From CAZRGV01 sp964599655 (lineage in GTDB: Bacteria > Planctomycetota > Planctomycetia > Isosphaerales > Isosphaeraceae): a stretch of DNA of 6,554 nucleotides. Made by a program: the position numbers and the translations under genes. The notes beneath the pieces are model-generated. The model made no database searches. It was not told the DNA's origin and saw only the letters and a list, made by a program, of their open reading frames with translations. Positions 1 to 5,290 of the stretch are shown here, piece after piece (the stretch's first letter is position 1; every line of letters begins with the position of its first letter). Where the stretch lies: assembly GCA_964599655.1 (NCBI GenBank), contig CAZRGV010000236.1, forward strand, positions 1 through 6,554. The letters are read 5' to 3'.

Positions 1-6
1 AAAAAC

Positions 7-102
7 TCACATCAACCCGGTCCACCCGCTTAGATGGGCCTCGTCCGCCTCATTCAATAACGCAAGGAAGTAAGAAAACGTATCGGCAAACCGAGTGATC
101 AT
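7..102 (-). pseudogene. PIN-domain (VapC-like) toxin, truncated remnant
   Basis: This frame encodes only 31 residues. It begins with ATG at 102-100 and ends with TGA at 9-7. The N-terminal part, FADTFSYFLALLNEADEAH, fits the start of a PIN-domain ribonuclease: a hydrophobic strand, the first catalytic Asp in FADT, then a helix ending in an N-x-x-D-x-x-H-like segment. PIN toxins are usually about 130-140 residues and carry three or four acidic metal-binding residues; only the first is present here. After the His the protein reads LSGWTGLM and stops, which does not look like family sequence. Its ATG overlaps the antitoxin stop as ATGA, the usual coupling in VapBC operons. Another frame (reading KRVDRVDVSF) stays open to the window edge, so a frameshift with the rest of the gene beyond base 1 cannot be excluded. 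The PIN assignment rests on a short pattern and is moderately sure; that this frame is broken is clear. Confidence 0.6.
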
Positions 103-326
103 GGCTTCGGTGTGCCGTGATTGTAATGGGCGTGCTGCGAGGCCATGTCTTTCGGCAAGCCCGTTGCGATCCCGGCGACCGAGAGCAATCGGCCGGAAAG
201 ATCCTGAACAGCCTTTTCGACATCGACCGGCTCGACCCGGACCTTGGTCCCTTCGGCGAGAGGCCGGGGCCCCTCGTCGAGCACGATCACGCTGTTCTCT
301 ACCCGCCCCGTGTACGTTTCGGACCT
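99..326 (-). CDS. VapB-like small antitoxin, canonical start codon missing
   Basis: The frame gives 75 residues ending in TGA at 101-99. It resembles small planctomycete antitoxins that precede PIN toxins. The N-terminal half has a beta-strand pair, TYTGRVENSVIVLDEG, followed by LAEGTKVRVEPV, similar to the AF2212/DUF104 pattern in which 'LPEGT-x-V-x-V' closes a beta hairpin. The C-terminal half has GLPKDMASQHAHYNHGTPKP, like the toxin-binding tail 'GLP-x-DMA-x-NHDHY-x-xG-x-PK' I recall in such antitoxins. A perfect AGGAGG lies at 338-333 with six bases before codon 326-324, where the start should be, but that codon is AGG. The only usable in-frame start downstream is GTG at 290-288, which gives 63 residues, lacks the first strand and has no good ribosome-binding site. 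Either the start was lost by T-to-G mutation, or the base is a sequence error, or the short form is made. Family assignment is by pattern only. Confidence 0.6.
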   Translation of the reverse strand, partial: RSETYTGRVENSVIVLDEGPRPLAEGTKVRVEPVDVEKAVQDLSGRLLSVAGIATGLPKDMASQHAHYNHGTPKP

Positions 327-332
327 GCCAAA

Positions 333-374
333 CCTCCTGAAATCGAGTATAACGACCCGCGCGAGACCCGTCGC
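333..374 (-). promoter_or_regulatory. Promoter and Shine-Dalgarno of the antitoxin-toxin pair
   Basis: On the minus strand a -10 box TATACT (351-346, 5 of 6 to consensus) follows a weak -35 GCGACG (374-369, 3 of 6) with a 17-base spacer. Seven bases after the -10 box comes AGGAGG (338-333). If this promoter is real, transcription would start almost at the Shine-Dalgarno sequence, giving a leader of only about a dozen bases. The -10 box and the ribosome-binding site are clear; the -35 box is doubtful. Intact signals here support the view that the gene was functional until recently. Confidence 0.4.
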
Positions 375-637
375 CTTGCCGCTGGAATCCCACCTGCCGG
401 ACGGCGTTTCGCGCTTCGGTTCTGGCGGAGGAACCCGGTCGATTTCGATGGGATTTCAGGAATCGGGGAGTTCCTCCGCAGCGCGTTCTCCACGTCTGCG
501 CGGGCAGAAAGTCCCCTGAATCCCCCAGATTGACTTGTCGCGGATCGGGGCTCAAGGCCACGCGTGGGGCTTCCGATACTAGCGCAGTCCCCATGGCGAT
601 CTGGCGATCGTCGGATGGCCACGGAGGACCGAGCGGC

Positions 638-644
638 AGGGAGG
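638..644 (+). promoter_or_regulatory. Shine-Dalgarno that sets the start at 654
   Basis: AGGGAGG lies nine bases upstream of ATG 654. In the same frame, GTG 564 has only a weak AAGG and ATG 615 has no purine-rich sequence at a useful distance. Starting at 654 also places the membrane segment at residues 10-33, as expected for an N-terminal anchor. Confidence 0.65.
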
Positions 645-653
645 CTGGCGGTC

Positions 654-3134
654 ATGACGCGTTCGGCGGCGGTCCGGATCGGTACGGAGCTGATCCCGGT
701 CTTGCTGGTACTCACGTGCCTGGGCGGCTCGCTGGCGCTGATCGTGACGGTGCATCGTCGGTTCGCGGTCTCAAATTCGGTCAAGCCGAAGCCGGTCGTG
801 GTGGCGGCGTCCCCTGCTCCACCTCCTCCGGCCAAGGTGGAAACGCCGGACGTTTCGCCACCACGTCCGCCGGAAGATCCGACGCCCAGGATTGTCGCGA
901 AGTACGCGGCCTTGATCGCCGCGCAGAGGGCGGCGGCCGAGCAATCGGATCGCCTTGCTCGATCGCGAGGCGAGGCGGCCCAAGCGGCGGAGGCAGAGGC
1001 CAAACGTTGGCGCGACCGTGGAATGCTCGTGCGCGCTCAGGCCGATCGGCTCAACATCCAGGCGTCTCGACTGGAAGCCGAGGCCGACGAACTCGCTCTC
1101 GAGCGGGATATCCTGGCCCGCAAACGAGATGAGCAACGGGCCTCGCTGGCAAAGGCCCGGTCGCGAGACGCCTACGCGGTGTTGCCGTACAAGGGGCCCA
1201 ACGGAACCTGGAGGCGGCCGATCGCGATCGAGTGCCGCAACGGCGAGGCGACCATCCAGCCCGGCGGACCGACGTTCAGCCTGCTCGAGTTGTCGATGTC
1301 CCGAGGGTTGCAAACGCACCCGCTGGCGCTGGCCATCGCTCAGGTGCTGCTGCGCGCCCGGCTTGACACGACGCCCGACGGTGACGCCAGCGTGCCTTAC
1401 ATTCTGTTCATCATCCGACCCGATGGCATTCGGGCCTATTACGAGGCCAGGGCGAAGCTCGAACCGCTCGGCATCGCGTTTGGCTACGAGCTTGTGGAGC
1501 AGACTCAGGAGATCGACTACCCCGATCTCGACGATCCTTCCCAGTGGACCGGCGATGGGCCTTCGCCTCGACAGTCGCCGCCAAGGGCTTCCGGGACCCA
1601 GGGGCTCGCCGCCGCCCGCTCGGGCCGTGATCGCGGTTCGGACGATCCCTTCATCTGGCCCGTGACGCCGTCGAGGATTGCCGACCGCTCCGGTGGTGCT
1701 CCCTCGCCGTTCCCCTCCGGATCGGGTTCCGGATCACGAGGGACCGGCTTCGCTCCGTCCGACGGGCCGCCGATTCGCTACGTACCCGACCCTCGACGCT
1801 CTCAAGGCGCTCGGGAGGGAGACCTCGTCGACGGCCGCTCCGGGTCAGACACCGGCTCGGGCGCGGATCGACTCGAGGGCCTGGATCGGGTCTTCTCGGA
1901 GATGGCCAGTCCCTCGACGTCGCGACGCTCGAACCACGCGGGCAGCACCCTCGGGGAAGTCGCGAATGGAACCGCGGTCCCGGGTTCCCGCAGAAACGAG
2001 GTCTCCCCATCGCTCAGAGCCCTGGCGGGCGATGCCTATACGCCTCGATCGAGCGGAGGCGTGAATGCGACACCGCCCGGAGCTGGGCGATCGGAGGTGG
2101 GTTCGGGTCGACCGACCGGCCGTTGGATCGTTGGCGGTCCTCGAGCCGGAGGCTCGGCGACCGAGCCGACGGGCCGCGGAACGGGCGGAGGAGACTCCGG
2201 TTCCAACTCGTCGCACGGTCTCGACACCGCGACAACAGGTCCGGAGGCTCCACACCGTCCCGTCATCCTGCAAGGGGCGAACCGGTCTTCCGTCTCGCCG
2301 GCGAGCGATCCGTCGACGGGTCCATCGGGGAACCTGCCCCTGGACCTCCGTCCCGAGGGCGTGGCATCCACGACCGGCACCGAGGGCGCGGGCGACGGAG
2401 ATCCTCGTGGAACGCCCCCGGACGTGACCTCCGGGGGTTCGCCTGACCTCGCGGCAACGAATCCACCAGGGGCGGGAGCGTCCCTGCATCCGTCCGGAGG
2501 AATGGGAGCGAACGGCCTTCGGCAAGGTTCGGCGAGTGACCCAACCAACGCGGGGGGAACCGGGCTCACTCAATCCGCCTCCGGGAACTCGCGCCTCGAT
2601 TCGAGTTCCGCGAGTCCCTCGGCCAGGCAGGGAGGAATCCCGGCAACGGCAAGCAGTGCACAACTGGGTACGATCGCCAACCGCCTGATCAATGCCTCGG
2701 GGATGAGCCCCGGTCAAGGCTTCGGGCTGGGTTCGCCTTCGAGCGCGAGCGGAGCGCCCCCGAACACGTCGAGTGTTCCATTCGACTCGCTGATGCTGTC
2801 CGACACTGTTGTGGCCGAATCGCCGGAAAAGGAGCGGCTCGACCTGGTCATCGCATGCAGCGCCGAGGGGGTGACCATCCAGCCAGGTGGATATCGCTTG
2901 AGCCACAAGGCCCTCGAGGAAGGACAGTTGCTGCTGGGCCGGCTCAAATCGATCGCGGAGTCCGAGGGCGGGCCGAAACGGCAACCGATCCTTCACTTCG
3001 TGGTCGAACCTGGCGGTCAGAAGACCTTCTGGCTCGCCCGCAAGCAAACGACGTTCACGGGCCTCGACTGGCCGGCGACCCTCCGTCTCGCGGAAGGGGA
3101 TGGCCTTCGATCGTTTTCGAGGGAGACTCGCTGA
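654..3134 (+). CDS. Membrane-anchored coiled-coil protein with two copies of an ExbD/TolR-like domain
   Basis: This 826-residue protein belongs to no family I can name. Its order is: a hydrophobic membrane segment at about residues 10-33; a Pro/Val-rich stretch (42-78); a long Ala/Arg/Glu-rich coiled coil (about 80-172); an alpha/beta domain (about 188-285) starting IAIECRNGEATIQPGG and ending with PYILFIIRPDGIRAYYEARA then LGIAFGYELV; a Ser/Gly/Pro/Thr-rich linker (about 300-715) with no visible fold; and a second, diverged copy of the domain (about 729-815) with LVIACSAEGVTIQPGG and ILHFVVEPGGQKTFWLARK. The strand-IQPGG-helix-strand-'PDG'-helix-'G-hydrophobic' plan recalls the periplasmic domain of ExbD/TolR (strand, 'dG' turn, helix, strand ending in D, helix, 'G(I/V)' strand), but that is inference. 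Cys22 is not in a proper lipobox (VLTC), so a membrane anchor is preferred over a lipoprotein. The stop overlaps the next start by one base, so the two are one coupled unit. Cellular role unknown; envelope location is likely. Confidence 0.85.
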   Translation: MTRSAAVRIGTELIPVLLVLTCLGGSLALIVTVHRRFAVSNSVKPKPVVVAASPAPPPPAKVETPDVSPPRPPEDPTPRIVAKYAALIAAQRAAAEQSDRLARSRGEAAQAAEAEAKRWRDRGMLVRAQADRLNIQASRLEAEADELALERDILARKRDEQRASLAKARSRDAYAVLPYKGPNGTWRRPIAIECRNGEATIQPGGPTFSLLELSMSRGLQTHPLALAIAQVLLRARLDTTPDGDASVPYILFIIRPDGIRAYYEARAKLEPLGIAFGYELVEQTQEIDYPDLDDPSQWTGDGPSPRQSPPRASGTQGLAAARSGRDRGSDDPFIWPVTPSRIADRSGGAPSPFPSGSGSGSRGTGFAPSDGPPIRYVPDPRRSQGAREGDLVDGRSGSDTGSGADRLEGLDRVFSEMASPSTSRRSNHAGSTLGEVANGTAVPGSRRNEVSPSLRALAGDAYTPRSSGGVNATPPGAGRSEVGSGRPTGRWIVGGPRAGGSATEPTGRGTGGGDSGSNSSHGLDTATTGPEAPHRPVILQGANRSSVSPASDPSTGPSGNLPLDLRPEGVASTTGTEGAGDGDPRGTPPDVTSGGSPDLAATNPPGAGASLHPSGGMGANGLRQGSASDPTNAGGTGLTQSASGNSRLDSSSASPSARQGGIPATASSAQLGTIANRLINASGMSPGQGFGLGSPSSASGAPPNTSSVPFDSLMLSDTVVAESPEKERLDLVIACSAEGVTIQPGGYRLSHKALEEGQLLLGRLKSIAESEGGPKRQPILHFVVEPGGQKTFWLARKQTTFTGLDWPATLRLAEGDGLRSFSRETR

Positions 3135-3151
3135 TGGAAGACTCGCTGATG
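3119..3151 (+). repeat. 15-bp tandem duplication over the stop/start junction, with Shine-Dalgarno
   Basis: The 13 bases AGACTCGCTGATG occur at 3124-3136 and again at 3139-3151, a 15-base period; over the full 15-base unit 14 positions agree. The first copy holds the TGA of the upstream gene and the ATG at 3134 (TGATG). The second copy supplies an in-frame ATG at 3149. GAGGGAG at 3119-3125, eight bases before ATG 3134, is a good Shine-Dalgarno sequence. In the second copy the matching bases read GAAGAC, a weaker site, so 3134 is the better start. Confidence 0.75.
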
Positions 3152-4231
3152 CGAGGTCCGACGGGCGAGCCAACGGGGGCGGGAACGAGCAAGGCGCCCG
3201 AGTCGTACCTCGGGGTCCTCGCCAGCCTTTCGAGCGTTCTGGCGGCGCTCGGGCTGCTGTCGATCTTCGGGCTCCGATCGCCTGAGCGGAACGCCTCCCC
3301 GCCACCCTCGCCAGTCGTCTCGAAACCCGCCGATGAGCCCGCCAAGGCGAAGGAACCGCCCCGGCCGGTCGCCGTGCCGACCGTCATCGAGCCGGACCCC
3401 GAGGCCATTGCGAGCGCGGAACACGCCCTGGATGTCGCCAGCCGCGACCGGGCCAGGGCCGACGATCGAGCCGCCAGCGCCGCCGAGCGGCTCAAGCGGG
3501 CTCAGGTCGAGCTGGCCGGTGCGATCCGGAACGCGAAAACGATCACCTCGAAGCTCCGGGATCCGAGCGCCCGGATCGCGAGAGCCAGGGCCAACGGAGA
3601 GGTCCTTCGCGCCCAGCGCGACAAGCTCCAGGGCGAACTGACCGCGCTGGCGAACGCCCCTCGGCCTCGAAGCAAGCCGCTGATCGACAAGAGCCCCGTC
3701 GCTCGCCCACCCGACGGCGACGAATTCCACTTCGAGGTCCATCGCGACCGGGTCGCCTTCATCGATCTCGATCGGCTGATGGATCGCGTCAAGACCGATG
3801 CTCGTGTACAGATGCGTATGGCGGACGACGGACGGCCGATTCACGGCAAGGTCGGACCGGAAGGGGAATTCTCGATCGTCTACGAGATGGCGCCCGACTC
3901 GTTCGGGCGCACCGTGGATGAATTGCTCGGCTCACGGGCCCTGGCGGTCAGTTACACGCTCACGGGTTGGGAAATCGTTCCCGAACGCGAGCTTCGAGGC
4001 GAGACGTTCGCCATGGCGTTGCAGCCCGCGGCCGACTTCGCCAGGGCGATCAACCGGCTCGACCCGTCGCGAGATACCGTCACGATGTGGGTCTATCCCG
4101 ACGGCTTCGAGCTGTACCGGAAACTTCGCGACGTGCTGCACGAGCGAGGGTTCCTCGTGGCCGCGCGACCGCTTCCCTCGGCCATGGCGATCCGCGGCAG
4201 TCCGGGCGGATCGGTCTCGGCCGGACAGTGA
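3134..4231 (+). CDS. Membrane-anchored coiled-coil protein with one ExbD/TolR-like domain, partner of the upstream gene
   Basis: This 365-residue protein repeats the plan of its upstream neighbour in shorter form. A hydrophobic segment at about residues 25-47 (YLGVLASLSSVLAALGLLSIF) is followed by a Pro/Lys/Ala-rich stretch (52-90) and an Ala/Arg/Glu-rich coiled coil (about 88-175). The C-terminal domain (about 197-350) begins FHFEVHRDRVAFIDLDRLMD and ends TVTMWVYPDGFELYRKLRDVL then RGFLVAARPLP, matching the neighbour's 'strand-PDG-helix-G-strand' ending. About 100 residues sit between the two halves (MRMADDGRP, GKVGPEGEFSIVYEMAPD, a second strand-helix unit), longer than in the upstream copies. 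The start at 3134 is chosen for its Shine-Dalgarno and the TGATG overlap, which predicts translational coupling and matched amounts of the two proteins. I do not recognise a named family. The ExbD-like reading is by pattern only; an assembly role with the upstream protein is inference. Confidence 0.85.
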   Translation: MEDSLMRGPTGEPTGAGTSKAPESYLGVLASLSSVLAALGLLSIFGLRSPERNASPPPSPVVSKPADEPAKAKEPPRPVAVPTVIEPDPEAIASAEHALDVASRDRARADDRAASAAERLKRAQVELAGAIRNAKTITSKLRDPSARIARARANGEVLRAQRDKLQGELTALANAPRPRSKPLIDKSPVARPPDGDEFHFEVHRDRVAFIDLDRLMDRVKTDARVQMRMADDGRPIHGKVGPEGEFSIVYEMAPDSFGRTVDELLGSRALAVSYTLTGWEIVPERELRGETFAMALQPAADFARAINRLDPSRDTVTMWVYPDGFELYRKLRDVLHERGFLVAARPLPSAMAIRGSPGGSVSAGQ

Positions 4232-4261
4232 GCGGCTTGTGGCTCGATCGACGGGGAACGA

Positions 4262-4978
4262 TCAGGGGCGGGACGCGTATTGCCCNNNNNNNNNNATTCG
4301 CTTCAGATCGTGGCCACCGGCGCCGCCGGAGAGATCAACGCAGTGAATGGGTACGCGTCGGGTATTGCTACGGGCGATCGCGTCCGCCGATCCTTCCGGG
4401 AACGCGCCGTCGGAGAGCAAGAACACCGCGTTAGGTCGCAAAGAGAGCGCCAGGGCCATCGCCCCTCGGGGATCGGTCTCCCCTTCCGCTTCAATCTGCC
4501 CCATCCATCGGAGAACACTCGACTTGGCGCGAGGATCGGCCGATCGGATGAGGTCTCCGGGCATCGGTCGCGGATGGTCGTTGTAGAAGATCACCAGGAA
4601 CCGCTGCGGGAATTGCAACGCCGAGAGGCTCCGACGTAACTCTCGTTTGGCGCGGAGCAATCGCCCGCCGTCGTCCATGCTGCCGGAACAATCGATGACG
4701 TAGACAAAGAAGGTTCCCTCGGCGCGAAGGCCGAAGAAAGACGTCTGACGCCAGGGCGGAACCTCTCGCCAGTCGGTCGGAGGGGCGTACGGGTCGGAGC
4801 GGGAACCCGGAGGCTGAAGGAACTCGGAGGCCGACGACTTCGGGACCGAATCCGCGGATCGAACCTCCACCTCCTGAGCCTCCAGCCGCCTGGCTGCGGG
4901 AGGGAGCAGCGCCGCGAAGAGAACGACGCCGGCAACGGCGGGACGGTGAAGCATGCTCAACATGGTGAAGCGTCCCAT
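4262..4978 (-). CDS. Secreted VWA-domain protein with intact MIDAS
   Basis: The frame gives about 238 residues. A signal peptide is visible at residues 1-35 (hydrophobic core PAVAGVVLFAALLPPAA, then possible cleavage near RLEA-QE). After a Pro/Ser-rich stretch the VWA domain begins at about residue 80 with SFFGLRAEGTFFVYVIDCSGSM. The metal-ion-dependent adhesion site is complete: D96-x-S98-x-S100, T168 in EGETDPRG, and D190 in FLLSDG. FLVIFYNDHPRPMPG, a segment I associate with planctomycete VWA proteins, is also present. Such domains bind a divalent cation and a partner protein; the ligand here is unknown. ATG 4978 is preferred over GTG 5041 because GGAG lies shortly upstream and the signal peptide then has a normal length; ATG 4963 is also possible. 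Ten N interrupt codons 228-231, yet both flanks are in frame and the end GQYASRP fits the usual 'GG-x-Y' close of the fold. Only 30 bp separate its stop from the convergent gene. Confidence 0.85.
   Translation of the reverse strand: MGRFTMLSMLHRPAVAGVVLFAALLPPAARRLEAQEVEVRSADSVPKSSASEFLQPPGSRSDPYAPPTDWREVPPWRQTSFFGLRAEGTFFVYVIDCSGSMDDGGRLLRAKRELRRSLSALQFPQRFLVIFYNDHPRPMPGDLIRSADPRAKSSVLRWMGQIEAEGETDPRGAMALALSLRPNAVFLLSDGAFPEGSADAIARSNTRRVPIHCVDLSGGAGGHDLKRXXXXGQYASRP
4286..4295. other. Assembly gap (ten N)
   Basis: Ten unknown bases lie inside the C-terminal codons of the VWA gene. The codon on the right flank is ATN on the minus strand, so the first hidden residue is Ile or Met. In related VWA proteins I recall about six residues between the basic pair (here KR) and the last G-x-Y, of the type 'hydrophobic-A-x-x-x-G', whereas the gap allows four codons. 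The true gap may therefore be about 16 bases, with ten N as a placeholder; this is inference. Confidence 0.9.
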
Positions 4979-4982
4979 TTCA

Positions 4983-4997
4983 GTCTCCGGCGGAGAC
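4983..4997 (-). promoter_or_regulatory. Small hairpin covering the VWA Shine-Dalgarno
   Basis: Read on the minus strand, GTCTCC-GCC-GGAGAC is a perfect 6-bp stem with a three-base loop, followed by TGAA and ATG 4978. The right arm holds the GGAG that would serve as ribosome-binding site, so folding would hide it. Whether this small stem forms in the cell is unknown. Confidence 0.4.
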
Positions 4998-5141
4998 GTC
5001 GCGACCGTGACTGGCCGGCGGGGATCGCGGGCCGTTGCCACGGCGAGGTGGATCGGTCAGAACGGCGCGTTCCGCTGGTTTCACCATACTCGACTCTCGC
5101 GGCTCAGGCCAGAGTCCGCTTTGCGATCGTCGCGGTCTCGG

Positions 5142-5174
5142 GCGCGAATCCCTCCTGGATCTCTCGATTCGCGC
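5142..5174 (+). promoter_or_regulatory. 9-bp inverted repeat in the TerC leader, loop complementary to its Shine-Dalgarno
   Basis: GCGCGAATC (5142-5150) and GATTCGCGC (5166-5174) form a perfect 9-bp stem around a 15-base loop. The loop holds CTCCTG (5152-5157), exactly complementary to CAGGAG at 5277-5282, the TerC ribosome-binding site. It could be an operator or an RNA element if transcription starts upstream of it; a promoter at 5185 would leave it out of the mRNA. Confidence 0.35.
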
Positions 5175-5184
5175 GCGGTTCCCA

Positions 5185-5214
5185 TTGACCTCGGGACGTG
5201 GCGTACCCAATGAT
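5185..5214 (+). promoter_or_regulatory. Candidate sigma70-type promoter for the TerC gene
   Basis: TTGACC (5185-5190, 5 of 6) and AATGAT (5209-5214, 4 of 6) are spaced by 18 bases. This would give a leader of about 70 bases. It is the best promoter-like pair in the intergenic region, but weak matches are common by chance. Confidence 0.3.
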
Positions 5215-5277
5215 GGTGTTAACCTGCCGCCCTCCGGGGCCTCCGCGCGCTGGTCGCGCCACCCGATTTCTGCTCTC

Positions 5278-5283
5278 AGGAGA
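5278..5283 (+). promoter_or_regulatory. Shine-Dalgarno that sets the TerC start at 5291
   Basis: AGGAGA lies seven bases before ATG 5291. The in-frame GTG at 5198 would add 31 Pro/Arg-rich residues without family character and has no such site, so 5291 is chosen. Confidence 0.7.
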
Positions 5284-5290
5284 TCCCGGA

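Larger units (their letters stand above)
327..653. other. Intergenic region between divergent units
   Basis: Apart from the antitoxin promoter at its left end, I see no gene here. The antitoxin frame is open back to a stop at 458-456, but the sequence upstream of the Shine-Dalgarno has no family character. For the plus-strand gene at 654 there is a good -35-like TTGACT at 530-535 without a fitting -10, and a -10-like GATACT at 575-580 without a fitting -35, so no promoter is called. Open frames across 117-533 on the plus strand are GC-driven shadows. Confidence 0.4.
4979..5290. other. Divergent intergenic region between the VWA and TerC genes
   Basis: No gene is seen in these 312 bases. They hold the hairpin over the VWA ribosome-binding site (4983-4997), a 9-bp inverted repeat (5142-5174), a candidate promoter (5185-5214) and the TerC Shine-Dalgarno (5278-5283). 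On the minus strand TATGGT in front of the VWA gene (within 5083-5092) is -10-like but has no convincing -35. Conserved elements of the yybP-ykoY manganese riboswitch were looked for and not found. Confidence 0.5.

Noticed and set aside
117..533. Plus-strand open frame over the antitoxin region
   Set aside because: It is the complement of the antitoxin frame; the minus strand gives family-like sequence, Shine-Dalgarno, -10 box and an ATGA overlap.
564..653. Upstream starts (GTG 564, ATG 615) for the 826-residue protein
   Set aside because: No good ribosome-binding site for either, and they would put 30 Arg-rich residues before the membrane anchor.
654..760. Lipoprotein signal in the 826-residue protein (Cys22)
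   Set aside because: The residues before Cys read VLTC, with Thr at -1 instead of Gly, Ala or Ser, and the hydrophobic stretch continues past the Cys.
299..1003. Minus-strand open frame across the start of the 826-residue gene
   Set aside because: Composition is typical of a shadow frame and it runs through both the antitoxin promoter and the start of a well-supported gene.
1845..3305. A 486-codon open frame on the minus strand, antisense to the 826-residue protein gene
   Set aside because: It is Arg/Gly/Ser-rich without family likeness and mirrors the GC-rich low-complexity linker; the plus-strand frame has a good ribosome-binding site, anchor, coiled coil and repeated domain.
4232..4261. 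Terminator between the convergent operon and VWA gene
   Set aside because: Only a 4-bp GAGC/GCTC pairing is visible and there is no T-run.
5042..5290. yybP-ykoY manganese riboswitch before the TerC gene
   Set aside because: Expected from the family, but I could not find its conserved loop sequences; a covariance-model search would settle it.
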